Shown in pieces: positions 1 through 5,396 of a stretch of 5,396 bases of DNA. Made by a program: the position numbers and the translations under genes. The notes under the pieces are model-generated. The model was not told where the DNA came from, made no database searches, and saw only the letters and a program-made list of their open reading frames with translations. This stretch comes from JBICHM01 sp043101835 (lineage in GTDB: Bacteria > Planctomycetota > Phycisphaerae > Phycisphaerales > UBA1924). Every line of letters starts with the position of its first letter. The stretch's first letter is position 1. The stretch lies in contig JBICHM010000199.1 in the NCBI GenBank assembly GCA_043101835.1, positions 1-5,396 on the forward strand. The letters are read 5' to 3'.

Positions 1-16
1 CTTCGTCGCTCGACCC

Positions 17-1099
17 CTACCGATCCTCCACAATCACCACATCCCCCGGATCCACCACCAGCACCGCCTCGCCCTCGCGCGGCTTCAGGCCGGGGTTCAG
101 TTCGCTGACCTTCAGCCGGATGTCGCCGGGCAGGTCCACCATGCTCTGGGCGGTGGCGCCGAGGAAGACGCTCTCGCTGATGCGTCCGAGCAGGGCCGCG
201 CCGGCGCCGCCGTCGTCGGTCGCTCGGCGCCCGAAGCGCAGGCTCTCGGGGCGCACGGAGCAGAGCACGCGCGAGCCCTCCGCCGGCGCGGGGTCGGGGA
301 TGTTCGTCGTCTCGAGGGCGCCCGCCTTGGTTTCCAGCGTCAATGCGCCGTTGCGTCGCGCGCCGACCGTCGCCGGGAGGATGTTGGTCTCGCCGAGGAA
401 GCCCGCGACGAAACGGCTGCCGGGGCGCTCGTACAGCGCGCGGGGCGGGCCGACCTGTTCGATCTTCCCGTCGCGCAGCACCGCCATCGAGTCGGCCATC
501 GAGAGCGCCTCGGCCTGGTCGTGCGTCACATACACGGTGGTGATGCCCGTCTGCGTGCAGAGGCGCCGGATCTCGTGGCGCATTTCGAGGCGCAGGGCCG
601 CGTCGAGATTGCTCAGGGGCTCGTCGAGCAGCAGCACCTCCGGCTCGATGACCAGCGCCCGGGCGAGTGCGACGCGCTGCTGCTGCCCGCCGGAGAGCTG
701 CGCCGGTTTGCGCTCGGCGTACTGGCTCATCCTGACCGCGGCGAGGGCCTGGTCCACCTTCTCATCCCGCTGGTCGCGCGGGACCTTCCGCACCTTCAGG
801 CCGAAGGCCACATTCTGGCGCACCGTCATGTGGGGCCAGAGGGCGTAGCTCTGGAAGACCATGCCCGCGTTGCGCTTGTTGGGGGCGACGCGCGTCACAT
901 CGCGATCCCCGAACCGAATGCGCCCACCGGAAGGCTCGGTCAGCCCGGCGATCATGCGCAGCAGCGTGGTCTTCCCGCAGCCCGAGGGGCCCAGCAGGAA
1001 GTACAGCTGCCCCGGGGCGATGGTCAGGTCGAGATGATCGACCGCGACCGTCGTGCCGAAGCGCTTGACGAGTCCCTCGATGGTGATGCCGACGCTCAT
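17..1099 (-). CDS. ABC transporter ATP-binding protein with TOBE domain (PotA/FbpC-like)
   Basis: Cytoplasmic ATPase subunit that would power an import-type ABC transporter; 360 residues, the usual length for this family. The nucleotide-binding domain is complete: Walker A GPSGCGKTT (37-45), Q-loop with Q83 in VFQSYALWPH, signature LSGGQQQRVALARAL (135-149), Walker B VLLLDE (155-160), D-loop SNLD (163-166) and switch histidine H193 in VTHDQAEAL. From about residue 236 there is a TOBE-type beta domain with the characteristic VRPESLRF (282-289) and a second half around GRISESVFLGA (305-315). This domain is typical of ATPases serving ferric iron, polyamine, thiamine, phosphonate or sugar importers. 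The ATPase alone does not identify the substrate, and no permease or binding protein is visible; they could lie beyond the left edge, 16 bases past the TAG stop. The ATG at 1097-1099 is preferred because the homologous N-terminus (ITIEGLVKRFG) begins at once, but no Shine-Dalgarno precedes it. The ATPase family is certain; the substrate is unknown. Confidence 0.96.
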   Translation of the reverse strand: MSVGITIEGLVKRFGTTVAVDHLDLTIAPGQLYFLLGPSGCGKTTLLRMIAGLTEPSGGRIRFGDRDVTRVAPNKRNAGMVFQSYALWPHMTVRQNVAFGLKVRKVPRDQRDEKVDQALAAVRMSQYAERKPAQLSGGQQQRVALARALVIEPEVLLLDEPLSNLDAALRLEMRHEIRRLCTQTGITTVYVTHDQAEALSMADSMAVLRDGKIEQVGPPRALYERPGSRFVAGFLGETNILPATVGARRNGALTLETKAGALETTNIPDPAPAEGSRVLCSVRPESLRFGRRATDDGGAGAALLGRISESVFLGATAQSMVDLPGDIRLKVSELNPGLKPREGEAVLVVDPGDVVIVEDR

Positions 1100-1155
1100 G
1101 CGCGAGACAGGGTAGCGGGGCCGGCTGCCTCAGGGGGGAGGCGCCCCGCAAGGAG

Positions 1156-1175
1156 CACCGAGCGCGAGCTCGGGG
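1156..1175. repeat. Second, diverged copy of the intergenic GC hairpin
   Basis: The plus strand reads CACCGAGCGCGAGCTCGGGG, with arms CACCGAGC and GCTCGGGG around the loop GCGA. One position in the stem is mismatched; the inner six pairs (1158-1163 with 1168-1173) are perfect. It matches the hairpin at 1266-1285 in the same orientation at every arm position but one, while the four loop bases differ. This is what a duplicated or dispersed structured element under stem-preserving selection would look like. It lies about 57 bases upstream of the ATPase start. Function is unknown; chance similarity of GC-rich stems cannot be excluded. Confidence 0.4.
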
Positions 1176-1265
1176 ACAGCCGTCCAAACTCACGGAGGTC
1201 GCCGGACAACCGATCCGAGACCGCTTCCTCGGGACCGGGAGCATGTGTTGCCGCTGCTCAGGTGA

Positions 1266-1285
1266 CCCCGAGCTTGCGCTCGGGG
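1266..1285 (-). terminator. Perfect 8-bp GC hairpin just after the propeller gene; candidate transcript end
   Basis: CCCCGAGC (1266-1273) and GCTCGGGG (1278-1285) form a perfect eight-pair stem with a four-base loop, starting 15 bases after the TAA of the propeller gene. Position and stability suit a transcription terminator or an mRNA 3'-end stabiliser. On the minus strand the stem is followed by TCACCTGAGC, not a T-run, so it is not a classical intrinsic terminator. An A-rich stretch (CAAAGAG) precedes it on that strand. A related copy lies at 1156-1175, which also allows a dispersed palindromic repeat. Confidence 0.45.
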
Positions 1286-1299
1286 CTCTTTGCGCCGGC

Positions 1300-2334
1300 T
1301 TAGCGCTCTGGCAGCGGGCTCCACGCCATGCCGTCGGGCTCCTGGCCGGCGACGAGGCGGGTCTCGATGGTCCAGCCGGCGAGGTCCAGCACCGTCACCA
1401 CATCGGCGTTGGTGTTCGCGACAAAGGCGTAGCGCCCGTCGGGCCGGACGAGCACGCCCACCGGCACGGGGCTGTTGCCGAACTGGTCGCCGAAGAGGCG
1501 CCGATCGCGTTCCTGCTGCTCGACGGCGGTGGCCTGCATGCTGATGCGCGCGATCTCTTCGCGCGTTTCGGTGTCGATGACCGCGACATCGCCCGACTGT
1601 GCGCAGGAGACGAGCGCGTGTGCGCCATCGGGGGTGATGGCGACGCGGATCGGGAAGACGCCGCAGCCGATCTCGGCGATGATCTCGAGCGTGTCGCTGT
1701 CGATCACGCTGACGGTGTCGGCGGACCGGTTGGTCACCCAGATCTCGTTCTTCGTCGGGTGGGCGAAGACGCCCTCCGCGCCGGCGCCGGTCTCGAGGAT
1801 CTTCAGGAGTTCGCCGGAGGCCATGTCGATGACGCTGACCGTGCCGGGTCCGATGTTGGGCACGAAGGCGCGGGTCCCGTCGCGCGACACCTCCACCATG
1901 TGGCTGGCGCCCTGCTCGGTGTCCATGGTGCGCTCGACGGCGCCGGCGCGGATGTTCACGACCGCGATCTTCCGCGCCACCTCGCTGGTCACGACAACAC
2001 GATCGTCGTCGAGGAAGCGGATGCCGTGCGGGCGCCGGTTCTCGCCGAGGTCGATCGTGCGAAGGACTTCGCGCGTCGGCAGGTCGATGACGGTCAGCGT
2101 GTTGCCGGGCGTCTGCGTGCCGTAGTCGCAGACGACGACGGTCCGCCCGTCGGGGCTCGTCGCCGCCTCGTGGGGGCCGACGCCGACGGGCAGCGTGGCC
2201 TCGGCCTCGCCCGTGGCGGGGTTGAGCAGCGTGACGCTCGCCTCGGCCTTGTTGAGGACGACGAGGGTCTGGGCGCTCGCCGCGGATCCGGCGCAGAGCG
2301 CGATTGTCGCGGCCAGGGTGGTCAGGGTGCGCAT
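1300..2334 (-). CDS. Secreted seven-bladed YVTN/YncE-type beta-propeller protein
   Basis: Predicted exported beta-propeller of 344 residues. The N-terminus, MRTL then a hydrophobic stretch ending ASA/Q (cleavage after about residue 21), is a Sec signal peptide. The mature part holds seven repeats with the YVTN-type core xVxVID-x5-E: at about 32-43 (ASVTLLNPATGE), 79-89, 122-132, 165-175 (TVSVIDMASGE), 207-217 (TVSVIDSDTLE), 249-259 (DVAVIDTETRE) and 312-321. Most are spaced 42-43 residues, and each is followed by a PDGxxxxV-type strand. The first mature strand (TLVVLN) probably closes the ring with the last blade. Spacing jumps to 63 between the sixth and seventh cores, through a charged insertion of about 21 residues (267-287). 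Such proteins act in the periplasm or outside the cell as binding or scaffold proteins, sometimes in metal or redox systems; no enzyme activity can be read here. The start at 2334 is chosen over a GTG at 2400 because a Shine-Dalgarno and the signal peptide begin there. It lies 65 bases after the amidohydrolase and may share its transcript. Confidence 0.92.
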   Translation of the reverse strand: MRTLTTLAATIALCAGSAASAQTLVVLNKAEASVTLLNPATGEAEATLPVGVGPHEAATSPDGRTVVVCDYGTQTPGNTLTVIDLPTREVLRTIDLGENRRPHGIRFLDDDRVVVTSEVARKIAVVNIRAGAVERTMDTEQGASHMVEVSRDGTRAFVPNIGPGTVSVIDMASGELLKILETGAGAEGVFAHPTKNEIWVTNRSADTVSVIDSDTLEIIAEIGCGVFPIRVAITPDGAHALVSCAQSGDVAVIDTETREEIARISMQATAVEQQERDRRLFGDQFGNSPVPVGVLVRPDGRYAFVANTNADVVTVLDLAGWTIETRLVAGQEPDGMAWSPLPER

Positions 2335-2341
2335 CAGGAGG

Positions 2342-2348
2342 CTCCTCT
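2342..2348 (-). promoter_or_regulatory. Shine-Dalgarno of the propeller gene, with self-complementary spacer
   Basis: On the minus strand AGAGGAG is followed by the seven-base spacer CCTCCTG and then ATG, an ideal spacing that fixes the start at 2334. The spacer contains CCTCCT, the complement of AGGAGG, so AGGA and TCCT can form a four-pair stem with a three-base loop that would cover the ribosome site. Whether this matters in vivo is unknown. Confidence 0.75.
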
Positions 2349-2399
2349 CGGCTCGCCTGCGGGGGTATGCGTGCGGGAGGACTGTACCGCCCGGGCACA

Positions 2400-4445
2400 C
2401 TACGGCTTCACAAGCTCGTCGAGGGTGATCTTCAGTTCGCCCATCGGCAGGCGGAGCGTGCTGGCCAGCACCACGCCGTCGCCGTCGACCAGGGTCATCA
2501 CATGCATCTCGCCCATGCCCGGGATCGTGACGGTCTGCCGGTACGCGCTGACGCCGACGGTGCGCCCATCGGGAAGCGTCGCCTCGCCATTCTCGAGGCG
2601 GGTGATCGTGTTCGCGACCGTCGAGAGGCGCCAGTTGGGGTTGCCGAAGCTGATGTAGTGCGGCGTCACGCTCTCGCCGACCGCAAGGCTCAGCGATCCG
2701 AGCGCAGCGAAATCGGTGGCCGCCGACGAACCCGCGATGATCGCATCGAACGGCGCTTCGACGGTCTGGGATTCTTCGCCCATGATCGCGGTCACGACGG
2801 CGCCCTCCCGCGCATAGGTGACCGGCGGCGCATCACGACCGACGACGCGGTATGTGCCCGACACGAAGTGATGCTGCGCGTTGGCGTGGATGGTGGTGAC
2901 GGAGGGCGGCTGCGGGCCGCCGGTGGACTCGGCGAAGGTCGCGATCGAATACCCGTCATCGGTGCGCGTGATGCGGAAGGTTTCGCGACCGGCGTCGAAC
3001 TGACCGAACTTGTAGCTGTAGACGCCGCTGGCGATGAGCTCGCCGGGCAGGTCGAACTCCGGGATCGCCTCGGCGGCGAGCGCCGGCGCGGCCTCGGGTG
3101 CCGCGCTCGCGGCGGAGGCGGCCTGCTCAAGCAGCGCGTCCAGCGCGGCGCGGTCGTACACATCGCCTCGATGGACGACGGCCTCGATGTCGCGCGTGGC
3201 GTTTATGTCGTCGAGCGGGTTGGCGCCGAGGAGCAGAATGGTCGCGTCCATGCCGGGCGCGACGGCCCCGAGGTCGTCGAAGCCGAAGAACGCCGCCGGC
3301 ACGGTGGTCGCGCCCCGGAGCGCGTCGACGGGGGTCAGCCCCGCCTCGACGAAGAGCTCGAGTTCGCGATGCAGCGACACGCCGGCGACGACGCCGGGGT
3401 TGGCCAGGTCCGTGCCTGCGATCAAGACGCCCCCGGCGTCGTGCAGCGCGCCCGTGGCCCGGAGGATCGTCGGCATCTGGCGGTCGATCGCCTTCCCCCA
3501 GTCGGCGTACCCGCCCGCCGACCAGAACGACTTCATCATCGTCGGGTGGTAGCGATCGTTCGGATCGTTCCCGGCGCCGAAGGTGCGCACGCCGTCGTAC
3601 ACCGCCAGCGTCGGACAGTGCGCAACAGTCGGAACCGCGAAGGGCGCAACGATTGCGTGGAGTTCGTCGTCGGTCATCGCCGCGGACTCCGTCCAGGCGC
3701 GTCCCGCGGTGATGAAGTCGGGCGTCTTCGAGCCGTCCGGGTGGTTGTGGCGATGCAGCGTCGCATCGACGCCGGTGAGGTGTTCGATGGTGCGCTGGCC
3801 ATTCTCGAGCGCCTGCTCGACGGTGATCGAGGAGGGCACATGGCCGAAGGGCATCAGGCCCAGTCGCTGCGCCTCATCGCAGATGGCTTCGTGGACATCA
3901 GGCTTCAGCCCCTGGTAGACCTTGATGTAGTCGACGCCGGCTTCGTGCAGCCTGCGCACGGCGGCCCGGCCGGCCTCGGGGGTGTCTACGGCCTCGCTGA
4001 AGGGCCAGGTCGGCGGCACGCCATCGACGATGGCGCCGGTCACGCGCAGGCGCGGGCCCTTCACCGAGCCGGATTCGCGCTCGTCGCGCAGGGTGATGAC
4101 GGTCTCGGTCTCGCCGCCCATCTCGCGCGCGAGCGCGACGCCGTGGGCGATCATGAGGGGGTCATACACGTCCGGCGCCGCGTAATGCACGTGGCTGTCG
4201 ATGAGCCCGGGGAGCGCGAATCGCCCGGTCATGTCGATCGCATCGGCGCCCTCGGGCAGGGGGGCGCCTGCTTCGAACACGCCGACGATGCGGTCGCCTT
4301 CAATCAGCACCGTCCGGTTCTCGACGATGCGTCCGGCGTCGAGATCGACGATGTGCACGCCGACGAGCGCGGTGTGGTCGGCGCCGAGGGCGCTCCCGGC
4401 GATGGCGATGCAGGCGATGAGCGACAGCGGGCTGGCGATGCGCAT
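2400..4445 (-). CDS. Secreted metal-dependent amidohydrolase (imidazolonepropionase-like) fused to a C-terminal beta domain
   Basis: Predicted exported hydrolase of 681 residues from the start at 4445. Residues 1-21 look like a Sec signal peptide (hydrophobic LSLIACIAIAG, then ALG/AD). Residues about 25-430 are a complete amidohydrolase of the imidazolonepropionase/prolidase-like group: the LPGLIDSHVHYA motif with metal ligands H85 and H87, K175 in DYIKVYQG (probable carboxylated lysine bridging two metals), H202 in FGHVP, H222 in TIEHLTG, and D346 in IAGTDLANPG. The closing small beta domain shows GAVAPGMDATILLLGANPLDDI (about 393-414). These enzymes cleave amide or related bonds in peptides or small cyclic compounds; the substrate cannot be read here. 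An alanine-rich linker (about 440-460) leads to some 220 further residues, rich in beta-strand pattern, that I cannot assign. Typical members end near 430-480, so this is an unusually long fusion. An in-frame ATG at 4475 is rejected because it lacks a Shine-Dalgarno and precedes the signal peptide. Confidence 0.94.
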   Translation of the reverse strand: MRIASPLSLIACIAIAGSALGADHTALVGVHIVDLDAGRIVENRTVLIEGDRIVGVFEAGAPLPEGADAIDMTGRFALPGLIDSHVHYAAPDVYDPLMIAHGVALAREMGGETETVITLRDERESGSVKGPRLRVTGAIVDGVPPTWPFSEAVDTPEAGRAAVRRLHEAGVDYIKVYQGLKPDVHEAICDEAQRLGLMPFGHVPSSITVEQALENGQRTIEHLTGVDATLHRHNHPDGSKTPDFITAGRAWTESAAMTDDELHAIVAPFAVPTVAHCPTLAVYDGVRTFGAGNDPNDRYHPTMMKSFWSAGGYADWGKAIDRQMPTILRATGALHDAGGVLIAGTDLANPGVVAGVSLHRELELFVEAGLTPVDALRGATTVPAAFFGFDDLGAVAPGMDATILLLGANPLDDINATRDIEAVVHRGDVYDRAALDALLEQAASAASAAPEAAPALAAEAIPEFDLPGELIASGVYSYKFGQFDAGRETFRITRTDDGYSIATFAESTGGPQPPSVTTIHANAQHHFVSGTYRVVGRDAPPVTYAREGAVVTAIMGEESQTVEAPFDAIIAGSSAATDFAALGSLSLAVGESVTPHYISFGNPNWRLSTVANTITRLENGEATLPDGRTVGVSAYRQTVTIPGMGEMHVMTLVDGDGVVLASTLRLPMGELKITLDELVKP

Positions 4446-4452
4446 GGATAGT

Positions 4453-4457
4453 CCTCC
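4453..4457 (-). promoter_or_regulatory. Shine-Dalgarno that decides the amidohydrolase start
   Basis: On the minus strand CGGGAGGACTATCC precedes the ATG at 4445; its GGAGG core stands seven bases before the start codon. The alternative in-frame ATG ten codons upstream (4475) is preceded by CCATCCCCATACG, which has no such site. This supports the shorter protein with an intact signal peptide. Confidence 0.8.
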
Positions 4458-4524
4458 CGAGGTTTGCGGCGTCATCGTATGGGGATGGCGCGTCGCGCAG
4501 TTTCACACGGGGCGGTCCGGGCGC

Positions 4525-5396
4525 TCAGCGTGCTCGACGCGCCCGCGTCTCGGCGAGATCCAGCGTCCTGCGTGCCGCGACCCAGTCCTCCGGTCGCTCC
4601 GCGGGCAGCGCCGCCCGCTCGCCGCCGCGGAATGCGCCGCCGACGATGCGACCGATCGCGCGAACCAGGCCGGCCCCAGCCCGCCGGAGGCGGACGCGCC
4701 GGGACAGGTGCACGTCCGGCCCGTGGCGCAGCAGGCGGTAGCCGAGCAGGTGGAAGAACGCCCGCTTCCCGATCGCCGCGATTTCGGGGGCGACCAGCAA
4801 CTCGCCGGCGCCCCCGGGCCTGGCGCGGACGCCCGGGCTGACGCGAGGCAGCAGCCAGTGCACCACACGCCGCCGGCGCAGGAACGCCGAGAGGATCAGC
4901 CAGAACCGCCCCACCGGCAGCACAATGAAGAACGCATCGTCGCCGATGCGCCGGTCGCGCTGGCGATTCGGCATGAAGAGCAGGCCACTGATCGGCGCGA
5001 CGATCTCGCGTCCCGGCTGGCGCTCGACGATCGTCCGGCGTGCACGAACCGGGCTGAAGGCGCCGAGGCCCTCGTCCACCGCCATCGCGACATCGCGAAG
5101 TTCTTCGCGATGCCGGACGTCGTAGAAGCATCCGGCGCGCGGACCGGCGCTGGCGCGCAGGAGCGCGCGGGGGTCGGCATCGTGGGCGAGGGCGCGCATC
5201 GGCAGCGCGCCGAGCGCATCGAGCAGCGTCCAGAGCGCGGCTTCGTGCAAGTCGACTGACGCGGGGTCGTCATGGCGCCCTCCCTCGATGACCATCGCCG
5301 GCATCGCGAGCGTGCGGGTGGCCCAGTCGACGAGCAGGCCGTCGATCTCCTCCTCGAACCCCAGCACGACGGGCACGCCGAGGCGCCTGGCGAGCC
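4525..5396 (-). CDS. Succinylglutamate desuccinylase/aspartoacylase-family zinc hydrolase, 3' part only
   Basis: C-terminal part of a M14-like zinc deacylase; the open frame runs off the right edge (LARRLG precedes VPVVLG), so the N-terminal zinc-binding part is not visible and about 289 residues are. Recognisable features, numbered from the GTG at 5376: GFEEEIDGLL (6-15), then AMPAMVIEGGRHDDP (24-38), where E31 is in the position of the family's catalytic glutamate, followed by the helix VDLHEAALWTLLDALG. A beta-rich C-terminal domain follows (about 83-155: FYDVRHREEL, IVERQPGREIVAPISGLLFMPN, GDDAFFIV). Family members remove acyl groups from N-acyl amino acids, or act on related amide-linked groups. 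Beyond about residue 155 there is a roughly 130-residue arginine- and alanine-rich tail with hydrophobic patches (RFWLILSAFL, AFFHLLGYRLL), longer than in typical aspartoacylases. The GTG at 5376 is internal, not the true start. It ends with TGA, 79 bases before the amidohydrolase start. Family assignment is from motif recognition; the substrate is unknown. Confidence 0.8.
   Translation of the reverse strand, partial: LARRLGVPVVLGFEEEIDGLLVDWATRTLAMPAMVIEGGRHDDPASVDLHEAALWTLLDALGALPMRALAHDADPRALLRASAGPRAGCFYDVRHREELRDVAMAVDEGLGAFSPVRARRTIVERQPGREIVAPISGLLFMPNRQRDRRIGDDAFFIVLPVGRFWLILSAFLRRRRVVHWLLPRVSPGVRARPGGAGELLVAPEIAAIGKRAFFHLLGYRLLRHGPDVHLSRRVRLRRAGAGLVRAIGRIVGGAFRGGERAALPAERPEDWVAARRTLDLAETRARRAR

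Larger units (their letters stand above)
1100..1299. other. 200-base intergenic region rich in inverted repeats
   Basis: No credible gene lies here. The region sits between the propeller stop and the ATPase start and holds several short inverted repeats. Besides the two related hairpins listed separately, there is CCGAG (1215-1219) with CTCGG (1228-1232), flanked by an outer CCG/CGG pair (1210-1212, 1236-1238); GGAC (1174-1177) with GTCC (1182-1185), directly abutting the second hairpin; and GCCTC (1127-1131) with GAGGC (1138-1142). There is no recognisable riboswitch core and no good -35/-10 pair. In such GC-rich DNA some short stems are expected by chance, so only the two similar 20-base hairpins stand out. 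The region could be the 3' end of one transcript plus the leader of the next, or a structured leader of the ATPase gene. Confidence 0.5.

Noticed and set aside
1100..1299. Possible riboswitch (for example thiamine) ahead of the transporter ATPase
   Set aside because: Stems are present, but the conserved thiamine-box or cobalamin-box cores were not found on the minus strand.
521..1303. 260-codon plus-strand open frame opposite the ABC ATPase
   Set aside because: It mirrors the ATPase codons exactly, shows no recognisable domain, and has the His/Asp/Arg/Gly-rich composition of a shadow frame; the minus-strand frame has every ABC motif.
1190..2398. 402-codon minus-strand frame overlapping the propeller gene, extremely rich in Arg, Pro and Gly
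   Set aside because: Out-of-frame shadow on the same strand; its composition is that of shifted GC-rich coding sequence.
1243..2658. 471-codon plus-strand open frame opposite the propeller gene
   Set aside because: Codon-register mirror of the propeller gene, which has a signal peptide, a Shine-Dalgarno and regular repeats; the plus-strand product has none of these.
4410..4412. Lipoprotein-type LIAC at residues 9-12 of the amidohydrolase
   Set aside because: The cysteine comes very early, within the hydrophobic core, and a good signal peptidase I site (ALG/A) follows, so ordinary secretion is more likely; lipid attachment is not fully excluded.
4474..4479. TACGAT as a -10 box for the amidohydrolase gene
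   Set aside because: The hexamer is a fair match and leaves a short leader with the Shine-Dalgarno, but no -35-like element lies at a suitable distance.
4201..5259. 352-codon plus-strand open frame opposite the aspartoacylase-like gene
   Set aside because: In mirror register with that gene; no family motif was recognised and it crosses the amidohydrolase start region.

Overview
This is a GC-rich bacterial window in which all four recognisable genes lie on the minus strand, so they are read from the right end towards the left. In order of transcription they are: (1) the 3' part of a succinylglutamate desuccinylase/aspartoacylase-family zinc hydrolase, whose 5' end lies beyond the right edge; (2) a secreted metal-dependent amidohydrolase with an extra C-terminal all-beta domain; (3) a secreted seven-bladed YVTN/YncE-type beta-propeller protein; (4) an ABC-transporter ATPase with a TOBE domain, which ends 16 bases before the left edge.

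The organism cannot be named from this sequence. The strong GC bias, the Gram-negative-style Sec signal peptides on two proteins, the mix of clear Shine-Dalgarno sites with one start lacking one, and the CCCCGAGC-loop-GCTCGGGG hairpins would fit a planctomycete (for example a Phycisphaerae-like lineage). That is a weak inference, and other high-GC Gram-negative groups remain possible.

Layout: 4525-5396, partial aspartoacylase-like gene; 4446-4524, short gap holding the Shine-Dalgarno of the next gene; 2400-4445, amidohydrolase; 2335-2399, 65-base gap with a Shine-Dalgarno; 1300-2334, beta-propeller; 1100-1299, 200-base gap rich in inverted repeats, including two diverged copies of one hairpin; 17-1099, ABC ATPase. 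The amidohydrolase and propeller genes are close enough to share a transcript, and both products are predicted to be exported. The ATPase is separated from them by the hairpin-rich gap and is probably a separate unit whose partner permease and binding protein would lie beyond the left edge.

No mobile element, CRISPR array, tRNA or rRNA was seen. The large open frames on the plus strand are codon-register mirror images of the four real genes. The points most worth a second look are the amidohydrolase fusion, the paired intergenic hairpins, and the long arginine-rich tail of the aspartoacylase-like protein. I do not see convincing evidence of a new multi-gene system.
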